A DNA stretch of 64,000 nt. Origin: WHSW01 sp963705955 (GTDB lineage Bacteria > Actinomycetota > Thermoleophilia > Solirubrobacterales > 70-9). Positions within the stretch are counted from its first letter, which is position 1, and every line of letters starts with the position of its first letter. This document shows, piece by piece, positions 11,752 through 21,067 of this stretch. The position numbers and the translations under genes were made by a program. The stretch covers positions 62,001 through 126,000 of the forward strand of contig CAVPLH010000007.1 in assembly GCA_963705955.1 (NCBI GenBank), in the 5' to 3' direction. Under the pieces are notes generated by a model. It was not told where the DNA came from, searched no databases, and worked only from the letters and a program-made list of their open reading frames with translations.

Positions 11752-12412
11752 TCAGGCGTCGCGGTCGGAGACCAACGAGGCGATCGCCGTGGCGATCTCG
11801 ACCTCGCCCGCGACGACGTCGAACGTCAGCCCGGCGGTCCGGGGCTCGTCGAGGACCGCGAGCAGCGTCGCGGCGACGTCCTCGCGCGGCACCTCGCCGC
11901 CGCTCTCGAGCGGCGTCCCGACCTCGATTCGGCCGCCTGCCGGCCGCGTCGGTGAGCCGACCGGGGCGGACGATCGTGTAGTCGAGGTCGGAGTCGCGCA
12001 GCGTCTCGTCGGCCTCGCGCTTGGCCTCGATGTAGGGCAGCATCTCCGGCGGGTAGGACTCGGCCCGCTCGACCCCCATCGCGCTGACCATCAGGTAGCG
12101 CGACGTGCTGGTCGCCCGGCACGCGGAGATCAGCTTCAACGCCCCGTCGAGGTCGACGGTGCGCTTGCGCTCCGGACCGCTGCCCGGGCCGGCACCCGCG
12201 GCGAAGACGACCGCGTCGGAGCCGGAAACCTGCTCGGAGATGTCGTCGACCGCCTCGAGGTCGCAGATCACCGGTTCAGCGCCGACCGCCTCGAGGTCGC
12301 CGGCCTGGTCCGGGTTGCGGATCATCCCCCGCGCCCGGTCGCCGCGCTCGGCGAGCTTGCTGAGCAGCTGGATCCCGATCTTCCCGTGTCCGCCGACGAC
12401 GAGTACGTTCAC
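11752..12412 (-). CDS. NAD(P)H-binding (atypical SDR/NmrA-like) protein, frameshifted
   Basis: The N-terminus shows a Rossmann motif VLVVGGHGKIGIQLLSKL, then SGSDAVVFAAGAG, YLMVSAMGV and DLDYTIVRPGRLTDAAG, the pattern of small atypical SDR proteins (about 215 residues) that bind NAD(P)H. After AAG, near 11.93 kb, the frame must shift by one extra base. The remaining C-terminus (RIEVGTPLESGGEVPREDV, then TLLAVLDEPRTAGLTFDVV) then reads to a TGA at 11752. The total length of 661 bases equals 219 codons plus stop plus one base, so a single inserted base explains everything. Sequence error or recent mutation are both possible. The substrate is unknown. Confidence 0.75.
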
Positions 12413-12533
12413 GACAGCGAGACTAGATCACCTGTGCCGCGATCGCAGGGTGGCGGGCGGGCTGGGGCCGGTCCGGGCGGGTTTGGGAGTCGGGAGCGGG
12501 TGAGGCTGGGTGGGGTGGCGCGGGGGAGTGCTC

Positions 12534-12700
12534 GATCGGTGCATCGATGGCCAATCCGGGCGGCGACGCGACGGCTTGGCCATTTGCGCATCACACCGAT
12601 GCATGAATGGCCAACGCCAGGGGCGCGCACGGACCTGGACCAATCCTGCATCTCACCGGTGCACGAATGGCCAACGCTGAGGATCCGCGCCGGCATTGAC
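12534..12700. repeat. REP-like array: palindromic units with exact 60-bp period
   Basis: Three units carry GCATCGATGGCCAA, GCATGAATGGCCAA and GCACGAATGGCCAA at positions 12541, 12601 and 12661, exactly 60 bases apart. The middle unit is a full inverted repeat: outer arms TTGGCCATT/AATGGCCAA at about 12576 and 12606, with inner arms GCATC/GATGC. The third unit is an imperfect copy, and a degenerate fourth half-unit follows near 12720. The surrounding 12413-12826 has no convincing gene; reading frames there on the minus strand are compositionally biased by the repeat. Confidence 0.6.
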
Positions 12701-12826
12701 CGTTCCTGCGCGCCGCCCGGCCCCGGCTCCGCCGACAGCGCAGCGCATCACCCCGCCCCACCCAGCCAAAACCGTCCCACGTCCCCACCCGCAAGGGCGT
12801 CGCCAACCGCCCCCGGCGCCCCCGGC

Positions 12827-13191
12827 CTACTCGGCCTTGCGCTCGCGCTCGGCGGCCTGCTCGTCGTGGAAGGCGGCGGCCCTGCCGGCGGTCTGCACCT
12901 TGCGCTCGAGCTTCGCCGCCTTCTCGGCATGGTCGGCCGCCGCGGAGCCGTGCTTCTCGGCGAGCTCCGCGTGCTCGGAGGCCTGGCGCCGGTGGGTATC
13001 CGCCTCGCGGCCGCGCTCGCGTGCCTTGGCGACGTTCGCCTCGGCCTGCTGGCGGTGCGCGCCCGCCTCCTCGGAGAGCCGGCGACGCTCGATCTCACGC
13101 TCGGCGGCGCGGCGGCGAAGCAGGGCGGCGATCAGCGCGATGACGATGATCGCGCGGCGACGACGATGACGATGATCAGTGCGGTTGACAT
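12827..13191 (-). CDS. Small membrane-anchored coiled-coil protein, probably frameshifted
   Basis: A hydrophobic N-terminal segment (AIIVIALIAALL) precedes a charged Ala/Glu/Arg helix of about 95 residues with heptad-like spacing (for example EKHGSAAADHAEKAAKLE), so a single-pass anchor with a cytoplasmic coiled coil is likely. The best start is ATG at 13191 (MSTALIIVIVVAA), which needs a one-base correction near 13157 to join the main frame. The alternative is an in-frame ATG at 13225 with a basic, histidine-rich N-terminus that looks less natural. No family with known function is recognised. It lies downstream of the sigma/anti-sigma pair in the same direction. Confidence 0.5.
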
Positions 13192-13256
13192 CTGCCGCCT
13201 CTGTACCCCGATCGGGGCAATTCATTCCCGCAGGCGCGGTGCGGCCGCGCCGTGGC

Positions 13257-13946
13257 TCACTCGTGCAGGTTGGAGTCGGCGACCTCGCGGCCGTCGTGGC
13301 CGAGCAGGCGGACCTCGGCCAGGTGCTCGTACGGGACCGCCGTCGCGCCGCCGGCGCTGCCGTGGCCGTGGCTGATCGCGATCTCGCGCAACGGCATCCG
13401 CTTGCCGTCGTGGGTGACCAGCTGCAACTGGTAGTTGCCGGATGCGACCCCGTCGTAGATGACGGCGAGCACCCAGGATGTCCGTCCCTGGTAGCCGTAG
13501 ACGTAGCCGACCTTCTGCCCTCCCGGCCGCTCGATCGGCGCCGCGTCGAAGTACTCGCCGTTGGCGACGGCGAGCGTGGCGCGGTAGGAGTCGGCGAGCT
13601 TTCGATCGTTGCCGAGCGCCAGCCATACCGCCCCCGCGGCGAGGGCGGCGGCGCCGATCGCCGCTGCGACGGGGAGCCGCATACGGCGCCAGAGCGGCGG
13701 GCGGCGGTAGGCGCGCGGTGGGGCGATCGCGTCGGCGACCCGGCCGTCGAAGCCCGGCGGCGGCTCGACTCCGGGGGCGAGCAACAGCAGCTCGTCGGCG
13801 GTCGCCGAGAGCCGCTCGAGGCGGGCGCGGCACTCGGCGCAGTCGGAGAGGTGCTCGAGCGCCCAGGCGCGCTCCTCGCCGTCGGCGATCCCGAGCGCGA
13901 CCTCGGGGCCGATCTCGCGCAGCCGCTCGCAGTCGAGCGGGCTCAC
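13257..13946 (-). CDS. Zinc-finger anti-sigma factor (membrane-bound)
   Basis: 229 residues. The N-terminus has the anti-sigma zinc-binding motif HLSDCAECRARL (H-x3-C-x2-C, about residues 32-43). One transmembrane helix follows at about residues 108-130 (VAAAIGAAALAAGAVWLAL). The extracytoplasmic domain matches the anti-sigma-K/RskA-type C-terminus, with GYQGRTSWVLAVIYDG and RMPLREIAISHGHGSAGG. It would bind the ECF sigma factor encoded immediately upstream and release it on an envelope signal. Its start overlaps the sigma stop (ATGA), so the pair is translationally coupled. Confidence 0.87.
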   Translation of the reverse strand: MSPLDCERLREIGPEVALGIADGEERAWALEHLSDCAECRARLERLSATADELLLLAPGVEPPPGFDGRVADAIAPPRAYRRPPLWRRMRLPVAAAIGAAALAAGAVWLALGNDRKLADSYRATLAVANGEYFDAAPIERPGGQKVGYVYGYQGRTSWVLAVIYDGVASGNYQLQLVTHDGKRMPLREIAISHGHGSAGGATAVPYEHLAEVRLLGHDGREVADSNLHE

Positions 13947-14548
13947 TGGATCCCTCCCTGGCTTTCGCTTTCGTCGTCACCGCGACGTGGCGGCTGATCG
14001 GCTTCCTCGGCGGCCGCGAGCTTGCGCATCGCCGACCGGATCCGCGTCTTCGCGGTCCCGAGCGGGATCGACTCGATCTTCCCGATCTCGCGGGCGGTGT
14101 AGCCGAACAGGCTCGCCAACAGCAGCGCCCGGCGCTGATCGACGGGCAGCCCGCCGAGCGCCTCGCGCAGCTCGGCCGTCACCGCCGGCCCGCCGCCGCC
14201 ACCGGTGCGCTCCGCGGTAACCCAGAGGGCGTCCTCGCCGTCGCGGATCGAGTCCGGGTCGAACGGCTCGGTCCGCTTCGCGCGCAGGTGGTCGATCGCG
14301 AGGTTGCGGGTGATCGAAAGCAGCCAGGTCGCGACCCGCCCGCGGCGGGCGTCGTAGGCGCCGGCGTGCCGCCAGGCCCGGGTGAACGCCTCCTGCGAGA
14401 TCTCCTCGGCGACCGCACGGTCGCCGACCATCGTCAACGCGAGCCCGAAGACCCGCGCCTGGAACCGGCGCACGAACGCCGTCGCAGAGCTCGAGTCGCC
14501 GGTCGCGAGACCCGCCAGCAATGCCTCATCGGAAAGTGACAACACCAT
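13943..14548 (-). CDS. ECF sigma factor (SigK/RpoE type)
   Basis: 201 residues with both ECF regions. Region 2 contains FGLALTMVGDRAVAEEISQEAF and RVATWLLSITRNLAIDHLRA; region 4 contains LPVDQRRALLLASLFGYTAREIGKIESIPLGTAKTRIRS. It directs RNA polymerase to stress or envelope genes and is held inactive by the anti-sigma factor of the following gene. It is transcribed divergently from the cupredoxin lipoprotein; the 117-base gap has an inverted repeat that could serve either gene. The likely autoregulated promoter is not obvious by eye. Confidence 0.9.
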   Translation of the reverse strand: MVLSLSDEALLAGLATGDSSSATAFVRRFQARVFGLALTMVGDRAVAEEISQEAFTRAWRHAGAYDARRGRVATWLLSITRNLAIDHLRAKRTEPFDPDSIRDGEDALWVTAERTGGGGGPAVTAELREALGGLPVDQRRALLLASLFGYTAREIGKIESIPLGTAKTRIRSAMRKLAAAEEADQPPRRGDDESESQGGIQ

Positions 14549-14569
14549 GTTCTACGGGAACGGGGTTCT

Positions 14570-14596
14570 CCGGGATTGTGCGTGCGGCAATCCCGG
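14570..14596. promoter_or_regulatory. Inverted repeat in the sigma/cupredoxin divergent region
   Basis: CCGGGATTG - 9 bases - CAATCCCGG is a perfect 9-bp inverted repeat, centred 35 bases upstream of the sigma-factor ATG and about 80 bases upstream of the lipoprotein GTG. The location suits an operator controlling both directions or a leader hairpin of the sigma mRNA. Confidence 0.4.
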
Positions 14597-14665
14597 CGCC
14601 GGGGTCGCACGTATCGACGGTCGGAGGGTTGATTTACCGAACCCCGTCCCTGAGGGAGGCTACCC

Positions 14666-15094
14666 GTGCTGCGAAAGCCCTTGATCCTGTGCGCATCCAT
14701 TGCGTTGGTTGCGATTCCGTTCGCCGTTGCCGCCTGCGGCTCGAGCGACGACACCACCAGCTCGACGACTGCGAGCTCGACCGAATCGACGACCAGCGCG
14801 GCGACCGGAGGCGGAGGCGAGAGCGTCCTCGCGTTCTCGGAGACCGAGTACAAGATCGATCCTGCCGACCCGACGGCGAAGGCCGGCCAGGTCACGCTCG
14901 CCGTCAAGAACGACGGCAGCGTCACGCACAACCTCGAGATCGAGGGCAACGGGGTCGAGGAGGAAACCGCCGACCTCTCGCCCGGCGACTCGGACGATCT
15001 CACCGTCGATCTGAAGCCCGGCAGCTACGAGATCTACTGCGCGATCGACAGCCACAAGGACATGGGCATGGAGGGAACGCTGACGGTCCAGTAG
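14666..15094 (+). CDS. Cupredoxin-fold copper-binding lipoprotein
   Basis: 142 residues. The N-terminus is a lipoprotein signal (LVAIPFAVAACGSS, lipobox AAC), followed by a Ser/Thr-rich linker typical of exported actinobacterial lipoproteins. The C-terminal 90 residues form a plastocyanin-like domain with ligand pattern His (VTHNLEI), Cys, His and Met (IYCAIDSHKDMGMEG), the type 1 copper set. It probably carries electrons or copper outside the membrane. The GTG start is supported by GGGAGG 6-11 bases upstream. It is divergent from the ECF sigma gene and could belong to its regulon, which is an inference. Confidence 0.85.
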   Translation: MLRKPLILCASIALVAIPFAVAACGSSDDTTSSTTASSTESTTSAATGGGGESVLAFSETEYKIDPADPTAKAGQVTLAVKNDGSVTHNLEIEGNGVEEETADLSPGDSDDLTVDLKPGSYEIYCAIDSHKDMGMEGTLTVQ

Positions 15095-15101
15095 CCGGAC
15101 G

Positions 15102-16559
15102 TCAGGCAGGCGGGACCCAGCCGCCGCCGGCTCGCTCGAGCTCGATCGCGACCGCGATCGAGACGTGGTCGCGGTCGGCGGCGGCGGCGACCTGGACGCC
15201 GAGCGGGATGCCCTTCTCGTCGAGGCCGAGCGGCACCTCGGTCGCCGGCATCCGCAGCAGGTTGAAGAGCGCCGTCGGGGCGAGCACCCAAGGGCGCCCG
15301 ATCGTGCGGCCGTGACGGGGCGCGACGCGCGAGAACGGCGGGTGCAGCAGGACGCCGTCGCCGATCGCCTCGCCGACCTGCTCGGCGAGCTGCTTCTCGG
15401 CCGCGGCGGCGCGGCGCTCGAACCGCTCGGGCATGTAGGCGGAGAGGTTCTCCGAGGCGAGGGTCATCAGCAGCGGAGTCGTGTAGGGGCTACGGCCACG
15501 GACCGCGTCGGCGACCAGCCGCCCGAAGCCGGGCACCTCGGCGCCGCCCTCGGTGAGCAGCTCGCGAAGACCGCCCGACTCGCGCATCGCGTTCAGGTAC
15601 GGCTGAATCACCGTCTTGACGCCCGGCAGCGACACCCGGGTCACCTGGGCGCCGGCCGCCTGCAGGGCCCTCGCGGCGCGGATCCGCGCGTTGCGGAGCT
15701 CGACGCTCACCGGGATCATCGTGATGTCGTCGGAGATCACGACCCGCAGGCCCTCGATCGAGACCTCGGCCGGGTCTCCGAGCTCGACGTCGCGGACCGT
15801 CCGGTCCTGCCCGTCGGGCCCCGCGATCGCCCGCAGGACAGGCATCAGGTCGACCGCGCGGCGGGCCAGCGGGCCGCAGCCGAGCAGCTCCGCACCGCGG
15901 TCGTTGGGGAACGGGTAGTGGCCCGTGTGCGGGACGATGGCCCCGGTCGGCTTGTGGCCGAAGACGCCGTTGAAGAACGCCGGCAGCCGGATCGACCCGC
16001 CGATGTCCGAGCCGAGTCCGATCGGCGCGAAGCCCGAGCCGACCGAGGCACCCTCGCCGCCCGAGGACCCGCCCGCCGTTCTGCTCTCGTCGTAGGCGTT
16101 GTTGGTCAGCCCCCAGACCGGGTTCTGGGACTCGATCCACATCGTCAGCTGCGACGTGTTGGTGACCCCGAGGGGGATCGCGCCGGCGGCGACGAGCCGG
16201 CTGACGATCGTCGCCGAACGCTCGGCGACGATCTCGCGGCGCGCCAGCGAGCCGGATGTGTTCGGCATCCCCTCGACCGCGAACGACTCCTTGATCGTGC
16301 ACGGCACCCCGAGCAGCGGCGGCAGCTCGGCGCCGGGTTGGCTCGCCGCGACGAGCTCGTCGGCCGCCTCCGCCTCGGCGCGGGCCTCGTCGAAGCGGGT
16401 GGCGACGATCGCGTTGACCGCCGGATTGCGGCGCTCGATCAGGGCGATGTGGGCGTCGACGACCTCGCGCGCCGTGAGCTCGCGCTCGCGGATCGCCGCG
16501 GCGAGCTCGAGTGCCGAGCGCTCGGTGACCGGGAGTGTCCCGACGGCGACCGCGGACAT
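15102..16559 (-). CDS. Amidase (amidase-signature family)
   Basis: 485 residues with the Ser-cisSer-Lys triad region of the amidase signature family: CTIKES (catalytic Lys, about residue 95), then GGSSGGEGASVGSGFAPIG, and GSDIGGSIRLPAFFNGVFG carrying the cis-Ser and nucleophile Ser. It hydrolyses a carboxylic amide. The architecture resembles fungal/actinobacterial acetamidase- or FAAH-like enzymes rather than GatA, since no gatB/C neighbours exist. The start is the ATG before SAVAVGTLP; reading frames farther upstream run antisense to the ligase gene. It is divergent from the acyl-CoA ligase, 57 bases apart. Confidence 0.88.
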   Translation of the reverse strand: MSAVAVGTLPVTERSALELAAAIRERELTAREVVDAHIALIERRNPAVNAIVATRFDEARAEAEAADELVAASQPGAELPPLLGVPCTIKESFAVEGMPNTSGSLARREIVAERSATIVSRLVAAGAIPLGVTNTSQLTMWIESQNPVWGLTNNAYDESRTAGGSSGGEGASVGSGFAPIGLGSDIGGSIRLPAFFNGVFGHKPTGAIVPHTGHYPFPNDRGAELLGCGPLARRAVDLMPVLRAIAGPDGQDRTVRDVELGDPAEVSIEGLRVVISDDITMIPVSVELRNARIRAARALQAAGAQVTRVSLPGVKTVIQPYLNAMRESGGLRELLTEGGAEVPGFGRLVADAVRGRSPYTTPLLMTLASENLSAYMPERFERRAAAAEKQLAEQVGEAIGDGVLLHPPFSRVAPRHGRTIGRPWVLAPTALFNLLRMPATEVPLGLDEKGIPLGVQVAAAADRDHVSIAVAIELERAGGGWVPPA

Positions 16560-16616
16560 GGACTCAGGGTAGCCGCGCGCATAGACTCGCAACACCGCGG
16601 CGAGGAGAGGAGAGAG

Positions 16617-18107
16617 ATGAACCTGGCGGACAACCTGACGGTCTCTGCCGAGGCCGGCGGCGACGCCGTCGCGCTGAAGCTCGATGACGCGGAGCTGACC
16701 TATGCGCAGCTCGACGGGGCCGCGGCGCGGGTCGCGGGCATGTTGCGATCGAAGGGGGTCGAGGAGGGCGACCGGGTGGGGATCATGCTCCCCAACGTCC
16801 CGTATTTCGCCGCCTGCTACTACGGCGTGCTGCGGCTCGGCGGCGTCGTCGTGCCGATGAACGTGCTGCTGAAGCGGCGCGAGGTCGGCTTCTATCTCAC
16901 CGACTCCGGCGCCAAGCTGCTCCTCGCCTGGCACGGGTTCGGCGAGGCGGCGCAGACGGGAGCCGACGAGGCCGGTGCCGAGTGCGTTCTCGTCGAGCCG
17001 GGCAAGTTCGAGGCGATGCTCGCCGAGGCCGAGCCGATCGGCGAGGTCGCGGAGCGCGACGAGGACGACACCGCGGTCATCCTCTACACCTCGGGGACCA
17101 CCGGGACACCGAAGGGCGCGGAGCTCACGCACGGCAATCTGCTCCGCAACGTCGAGTGCTTCGCGAACTTCACTTCGTTCGGCCCGGGCACGGTGACGCT
17201 CGGCGCCCTGCCGCTGTTTCACTCCTTCGGGCAGACCTGCGGGCTGAACGCGACGATCAAGGGCGGCGGTTGCCTGACGCTGATCCCCCGCTTCGATCCC
17301 GGGAAGGCGCTCGAGATCATCGAGCGCGACCGGGTCACCGTGTTCGAGGGCGTGCCGACGATGTACGCGGCGATGCTCCACCACCCCGACCGCGACAGCT
17401 TCGACACCTCGTCGCTGGAGCTCTGCGCGTCGGGCGGCTCGGCGATGCCGGTCGAGGTGATGAGGGCGTTCGAGGAAGCGTTCGATTGCAAGGTGCTCGA
17501 GGGCTACGGGCTCTCCGAGACCTCCCCGGTCGCCTCCTTCAACCACCCCGACCGCGAGCGCAAGGCGGGCTCGATCGGAACCCCGATCGAGGGCGTCGAG
17601 ATGAGGTGCGTCGACGACGAGGGGGAGGAGGTCGAGCAGGGTGAGCCGGGCGAGATCGTGATCCGCGGCCACAACGTGATGAAGGGCTACTGGGACCGCG
17701 CCGAGGCGACCGCCGAGGCGATCGACGACGACGGCTGGTTCGCGACCGGCGACATCGGGACGACCGATCCCGAGGGCTACTTCTACATCGTCGACCGCAA
17801 GAAGGACCTGATCATCCGCGGCGGCTACAACGTCTATCCGCGCGAGATCGAGGAGGTCATCTACGAGCACCCGGCGGTCCGCGAGGCGGCGGTCGTCGGC
17901 GTCCCGCACGAGGAACTCGGCGAGGAGGTCGGGGCCGCGATCGCACTCAAGGAGGGCGAGCAGGTCTCCGAGGACGAGCTTCGCGACTACGTCAAGGAGC
18001 AGGTGGCCGCGTACAAGTACCCGCGCAGGGTCTGGTTCGTCGACGAGCTCCCGAAGGGCCCGACCGGCAAGATCCTGAAGCGCGAGATCGACCCGCCCGG
18101 CGCCTGA
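16617..18107 (+). CDS. Long-chain-fatty-acid/acyl-CoA ligase (AMP-forming)
   Basis: 496 residues. ANL-superfamily motifs are in order: the P-loop YTSGTTGTPKGAELTH (about residue 160), GYGLSETSPV (about 300, A5), GWFATGDIG (A7), and YNVYPREIEEVIYEHPAV with the C-terminal PTGKILKREI lysine (A10). It activates a carboxylic acid to acyl-AMP and then acyl-CoA. Chain preference cannot be read. The ATG follows GAGGAGAGGAGAG, a strong ribosome site. The enoyl-CoA hydratase at 22.5 kb could act in the same beta-oxidation pathway but is not linked. Confidence 0.9.
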   Translation: MNLADNLTVSAEAGGDAVALKLDDAELTYAQLDGAAARVAGMLRSKGVEEGDRVGIMLPNVPYFAACYYGVLRLGGVVVPMNVLLKRREVGFYLTDSGAKLLLAWHGFGEAAQTGADEAGAECVLVEPGKFEAMLAEAEPIGEVAERDEDDTAVILYTSGTTGTPKGAELTHGNLLRNVECFANFTSFGPGTVTLGALPLFHSFGQTCGLNATIKGGGCLTLIPRFDPGKALEIIERDRVTVFEGVPTMYAAMLHHPDRDSFDTSSLELCASGGSAMPVEVMRAFEEAFDCKVLEGYGLSETSPVASFNHPDRERKAGSIGTPIEGVEMRCVDDEGEEVEQGEPGEIVIRGHNVMKGYWDRAEATAEAIDDDGWFATGDIGTTDPEGYFYIVDRKKDLIIRGGYNVYPREIEEVIYEHPAVREAAVVGVPHEELGEEVGAAIALKEGEQVSEDELRDYVKEQVAAYKYPRRVWFVDELPKGPTGKILKREIDPPGA

Positions 18108-18158
18108 ATTCTCGCCGCGGTCCGCAACCCGGGCAGGACCCGTGTGTTCGGGACGGGT

Positions 18159-19251
18159 ATGCAGGGACTAAGACGGGGGACAACGATAATCGTGACAATT
18201 GCCGCGATGCTGGCGGTCGGCGCCGCGGGCGTCGCGACCGCCGATGCGGCGCCGCGCCAGTTCTACGGCGTCGTGCCGCAGACGTCGCTCGGCGCGAAGG
18301 ACTACGCGCTCATGCACAAGGGCGGCGTCGGCGTGGTGCGGATGCCTTTGATCTGGCCGGCGGCCGATCCCGGTCCCGGTGGAGACTTCACCTGGGAGAG
18401 CTTCGACGAGGTCGTCGCGAGCGGCGGCGCGCCAGCAGATCACCGTGCTGCCGTTCATCTCCGGAACCCCGACCTGGGTCGCGACCGACCTCGACCATCA
18501 CCACTGCGGCTCGAGCTGCCCGCTCTACGCGCCGAGCTCGGGCGCCGCGTTGACGGCGTGGCGGGACTTCATCGCCGCCGCGGTCGACCGCTACGGTCCC
18601 GACGGCCACTTCTGGACCGAGCACCGGGGTCTGCCGAAGAAGTCGATCCGCGCCTGGCAGATCTGGAACGAGCAGAACTCGAGCAGCTTCTTCAGGCCGA
18701 AGCCGAGCCCGCAGGCGTACGCGAAGCTGCTCGACTCGGCCGCACGCGCGATTCGGCCGAGGGACCCGGGCGCCGACATCGTGCTCGGCGGCATGGCCGG
18801 ACTGAGCGGCTCGAGCAAGGCGATCACCGGCTGGAAGTACCTTCACAAGCTCTACCGCGTCGGGGGCTCGAAGAGCGACTTCGACGGGGTCGGGATCCAT
18901 CCCTACGGCGCCAGCCTGGGCGCGGTCAGCGACCAGGTCGACCGCTTCCACGGGGAGATCAAGCGCGCCCACGACACCAACGCCGGCCTCTGGGTGACCG
19001 AGATCGGCTGGGGATCGAATTCCGGCGGCAACCCGCTCAGCCAGGGCAAGAAGGGCCAGGCCAAGCGCCTCACGGAGGCCTACCGCTATTTCGCGCACAA
19101 CCGTCATCGGCTGAACGTGAAGACGGTCGACTGGTTCTCGTGGAAGGACTCGACCTCGAGCATCTGCGACTGGTGTGCGAAGTCGGGGCTGCGGACCGGC
19201 TCGCTGAAGGCGAAGCCCGCCTGGCGCGCCTTCAAGCACGAGGCTCGATAA
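18159..19251 (+). CDS. Secreted glycoside-hydrolase-like (TIM-barrel) protein, frameshifted
   Basis: The N-terminus is a Sec signal peptide (IIVTIAAMLAVGAAGVATADAA). The mature part has cellulase/GH39-like barrel motifs: GVVRMPLIWPAADP, then RAWQIWNEQNSSSFF (the WNEQN motif carries the acid/base Glu), GIHPYG, and LWVTEIGWGSNSGG (TEIGW, the nucleophile-Glu position). The frame shifts at about 18.43 kb: removing one base in the GCGAGCGGCGGCGC run joins both halves. The length of 1093 bases is 3n+1, consistent with a single insertion. ATG at 18159 is preferred over GTG at 18144. It probably acts outside the cell on a polysaccharide; the substrate is unknown. Confidence 0.75.
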
Positions 19252-19336
19252 CCGGTTCGACCCGGCGGCTCGGGCCCGGCACGGATCCGGCCCGGCTTGG
19301 TTAGGTCGACCCGGAATCGGGAAGGGAATCAGGGTC

Positions 19337-20940
19337 GTGGGGCGCGAGGACCAACCGACCGACGAAGTCGAGACGGCCCGGGGAAGGGCGGCGCTCGCCG
19401 AACCGCCGCTGATCGCCCCCGGTCGGCTTCTCGGCGGGCGGTACAGGCTCGAGCGCCGGCTCGCTCACGGCGGGATGGCTGTCGTCTGGCTGGCCTTCGA
19501 CGAGCGCCTCCGCCGGCCGGTCGCGATCAAGGTTCTCTCCGACGGCCTCGCCGGCGACGCCGAGTACCTGGGGCGATTTCGATCGGGAGGCGAAGCTCGC
19601 GGCGGGTCTCCAGCACCCGAACCTCGTCTCGATCTACGACTTCGACGCCGGGCAGCGGCCCTACCTGGTGATGGAGTACGTCGAGGGTGGCGACCTCGCG
19701 GAGCGGATCGCGGCCGGCGACGCGCCGCCCGCGGTCGCGGTCGCGCGGGAGCTGCTCTCGGCGCTGCGCCACATCCACGCCGCGGGGGTCCTTCACCGTG
19801 ACGTCAAGCCCCAGAACGTGCTCGTCGACCGAGACGGCCACGCTCACCTGACCGATTTCGGGATCGCGCGCCCCCGGAACGCGACCGCGATCACCCGGAC
19901 CGGGCACGTGATCGGGACCGAGAGCTACCTCGCGCCCGAGGTGATGGCGGGGGAGCCCGCGAGCGAGCGCTCCGACCTGTTCGCGGTCGGGGTCGTACTC
20001 GCCGAGGTGGCTCGCGGCGGCGCCGGCGCGAGCGCCGGCTTCTGGAGCCTGATCGAGGAGCTCCGCGATCCCGACCCCGAACGCCGGCCCGCTTCGGCGA
20101 CCGCGGCGCTGGCGATGGTCGAGCGCGAGGAAGACCGGCCACAGCCGGGAACGACGACGCAGCCGTTCGCGGTCAACGCGCCGGCGCCCGACGGCGCCGA
20201 GCCGGCGCAAACGGCGCCGACCCGGCGCTCGTTCGAGCCCTCGCTCCAGGACCGAAGCGGCCGCTTCGGCCGACGGGGGGCGGTCGCGACCCTGGCGCTC
20301 TGTGCCGCGGCAGTCGCGCTGATCGTCGTCTTCGCCCTCGGTCAGGGCGGGGACGAGGGTTCCGGGCCCGGGAAGCAGGCCGAGCGGACCGGGAGCCCGG
20401 GCTCGAAGGCGGGTGACTCGAAGCCCGCCGCCGACAGCTCCACCGATGCCGGCGCGAGCGCAGCAGCGGGCGGCGGCGGGGCCTCGCCGGACGGCGGCCA
20501 AGCCGATCGCGACAGGCCCGGCGACCGACGGCGCATCGCTCAACGACCAGGGCTTCGAGCTCCTCAACGCCGGGCGTCCGGAGGAGGCGGTCCCGATCCT
20601 CGAGCGCGCCGTCGACGCGCTGCGCGGATCCGGCGACGAGGCGACCTACAACTACGCGCTCTACAACCTCGGCGTCGCCTATCTCGGCGCCGGCCGGCCC
20701 GAGGACGCGATCCCGGTGCTCGAGGAGCGGATGGGCTACGACGACGGCCAGCTCGACGAGGTCCAGGCTCGACTCGATCAGGCCTACGCCGACGCGGGTG
20801 TCTCGCCGCCCGGCTCCGAGCCCGGCAACTCGACCCAGGCCGAAAAGCCGCCGAAGGCCGAGAAGCCGCCGAAGGCCGAGAAGCCGCCGAAGGGACCGAA
20901 GCCCGGGAACGGACCGCCATTCGGGGAGGGCGGCGACTAA
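19337..20940 (+). CDS. Receptor-like Ser/Thr protein kinase with extracellular TPR tail, frameshifted twice
   Basis: A PknB-type kinase. The Gly loop is LAHGGMAVVW, the Lys is in VAIKVL, the catalytic loop is HRDVKPQNVL, and DFGIARP and the APEV region follow. A single transmembrane helix (VATLALCAAAVALIVVFAL) separates it from a low-complexity Ser/Ala/Gly linker and a TPR-like domain (LNDQGFELLNAGRPEEAVPI, then YNLGVAYLGAGRPEDAIPV), ending in AEKPPK repeats. Two single-base shifts are needed, near 19.577 kb (GATTTCG, one T too many) and near 20.50 kb; the 1604-base length equals 3n+2. The start is a GTG. It could phosphorylate cytosolic targets in response to a cell-wall ligand. Confidence 0.8.
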
Positions 20941-21067
20941 GATCGCGGTCGCGCTACCGACCGACCGACGACGTACGCCGGTTCTCGGGCTGCACCGGGC
21001 TGATCGGTCTGGATCGACGCAGCGCTCGGTGACGCCAGTAACGGAAACCAACCAGAGAGGAACAAGG

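Noticed and set aside
12534..12700. CRISPR array
   Set aside because: The period is regular, but the spacers are not unique and the unit is a long palindrome with related intervening sequence; no cas gene is present.
7217..13375. Plus-strand open frame of about 2000 codons across gltB and beyond
   Set aside because: Antisense to gltB and several other genes with clear motifs; composition is that of a mirror frame, with no domain.
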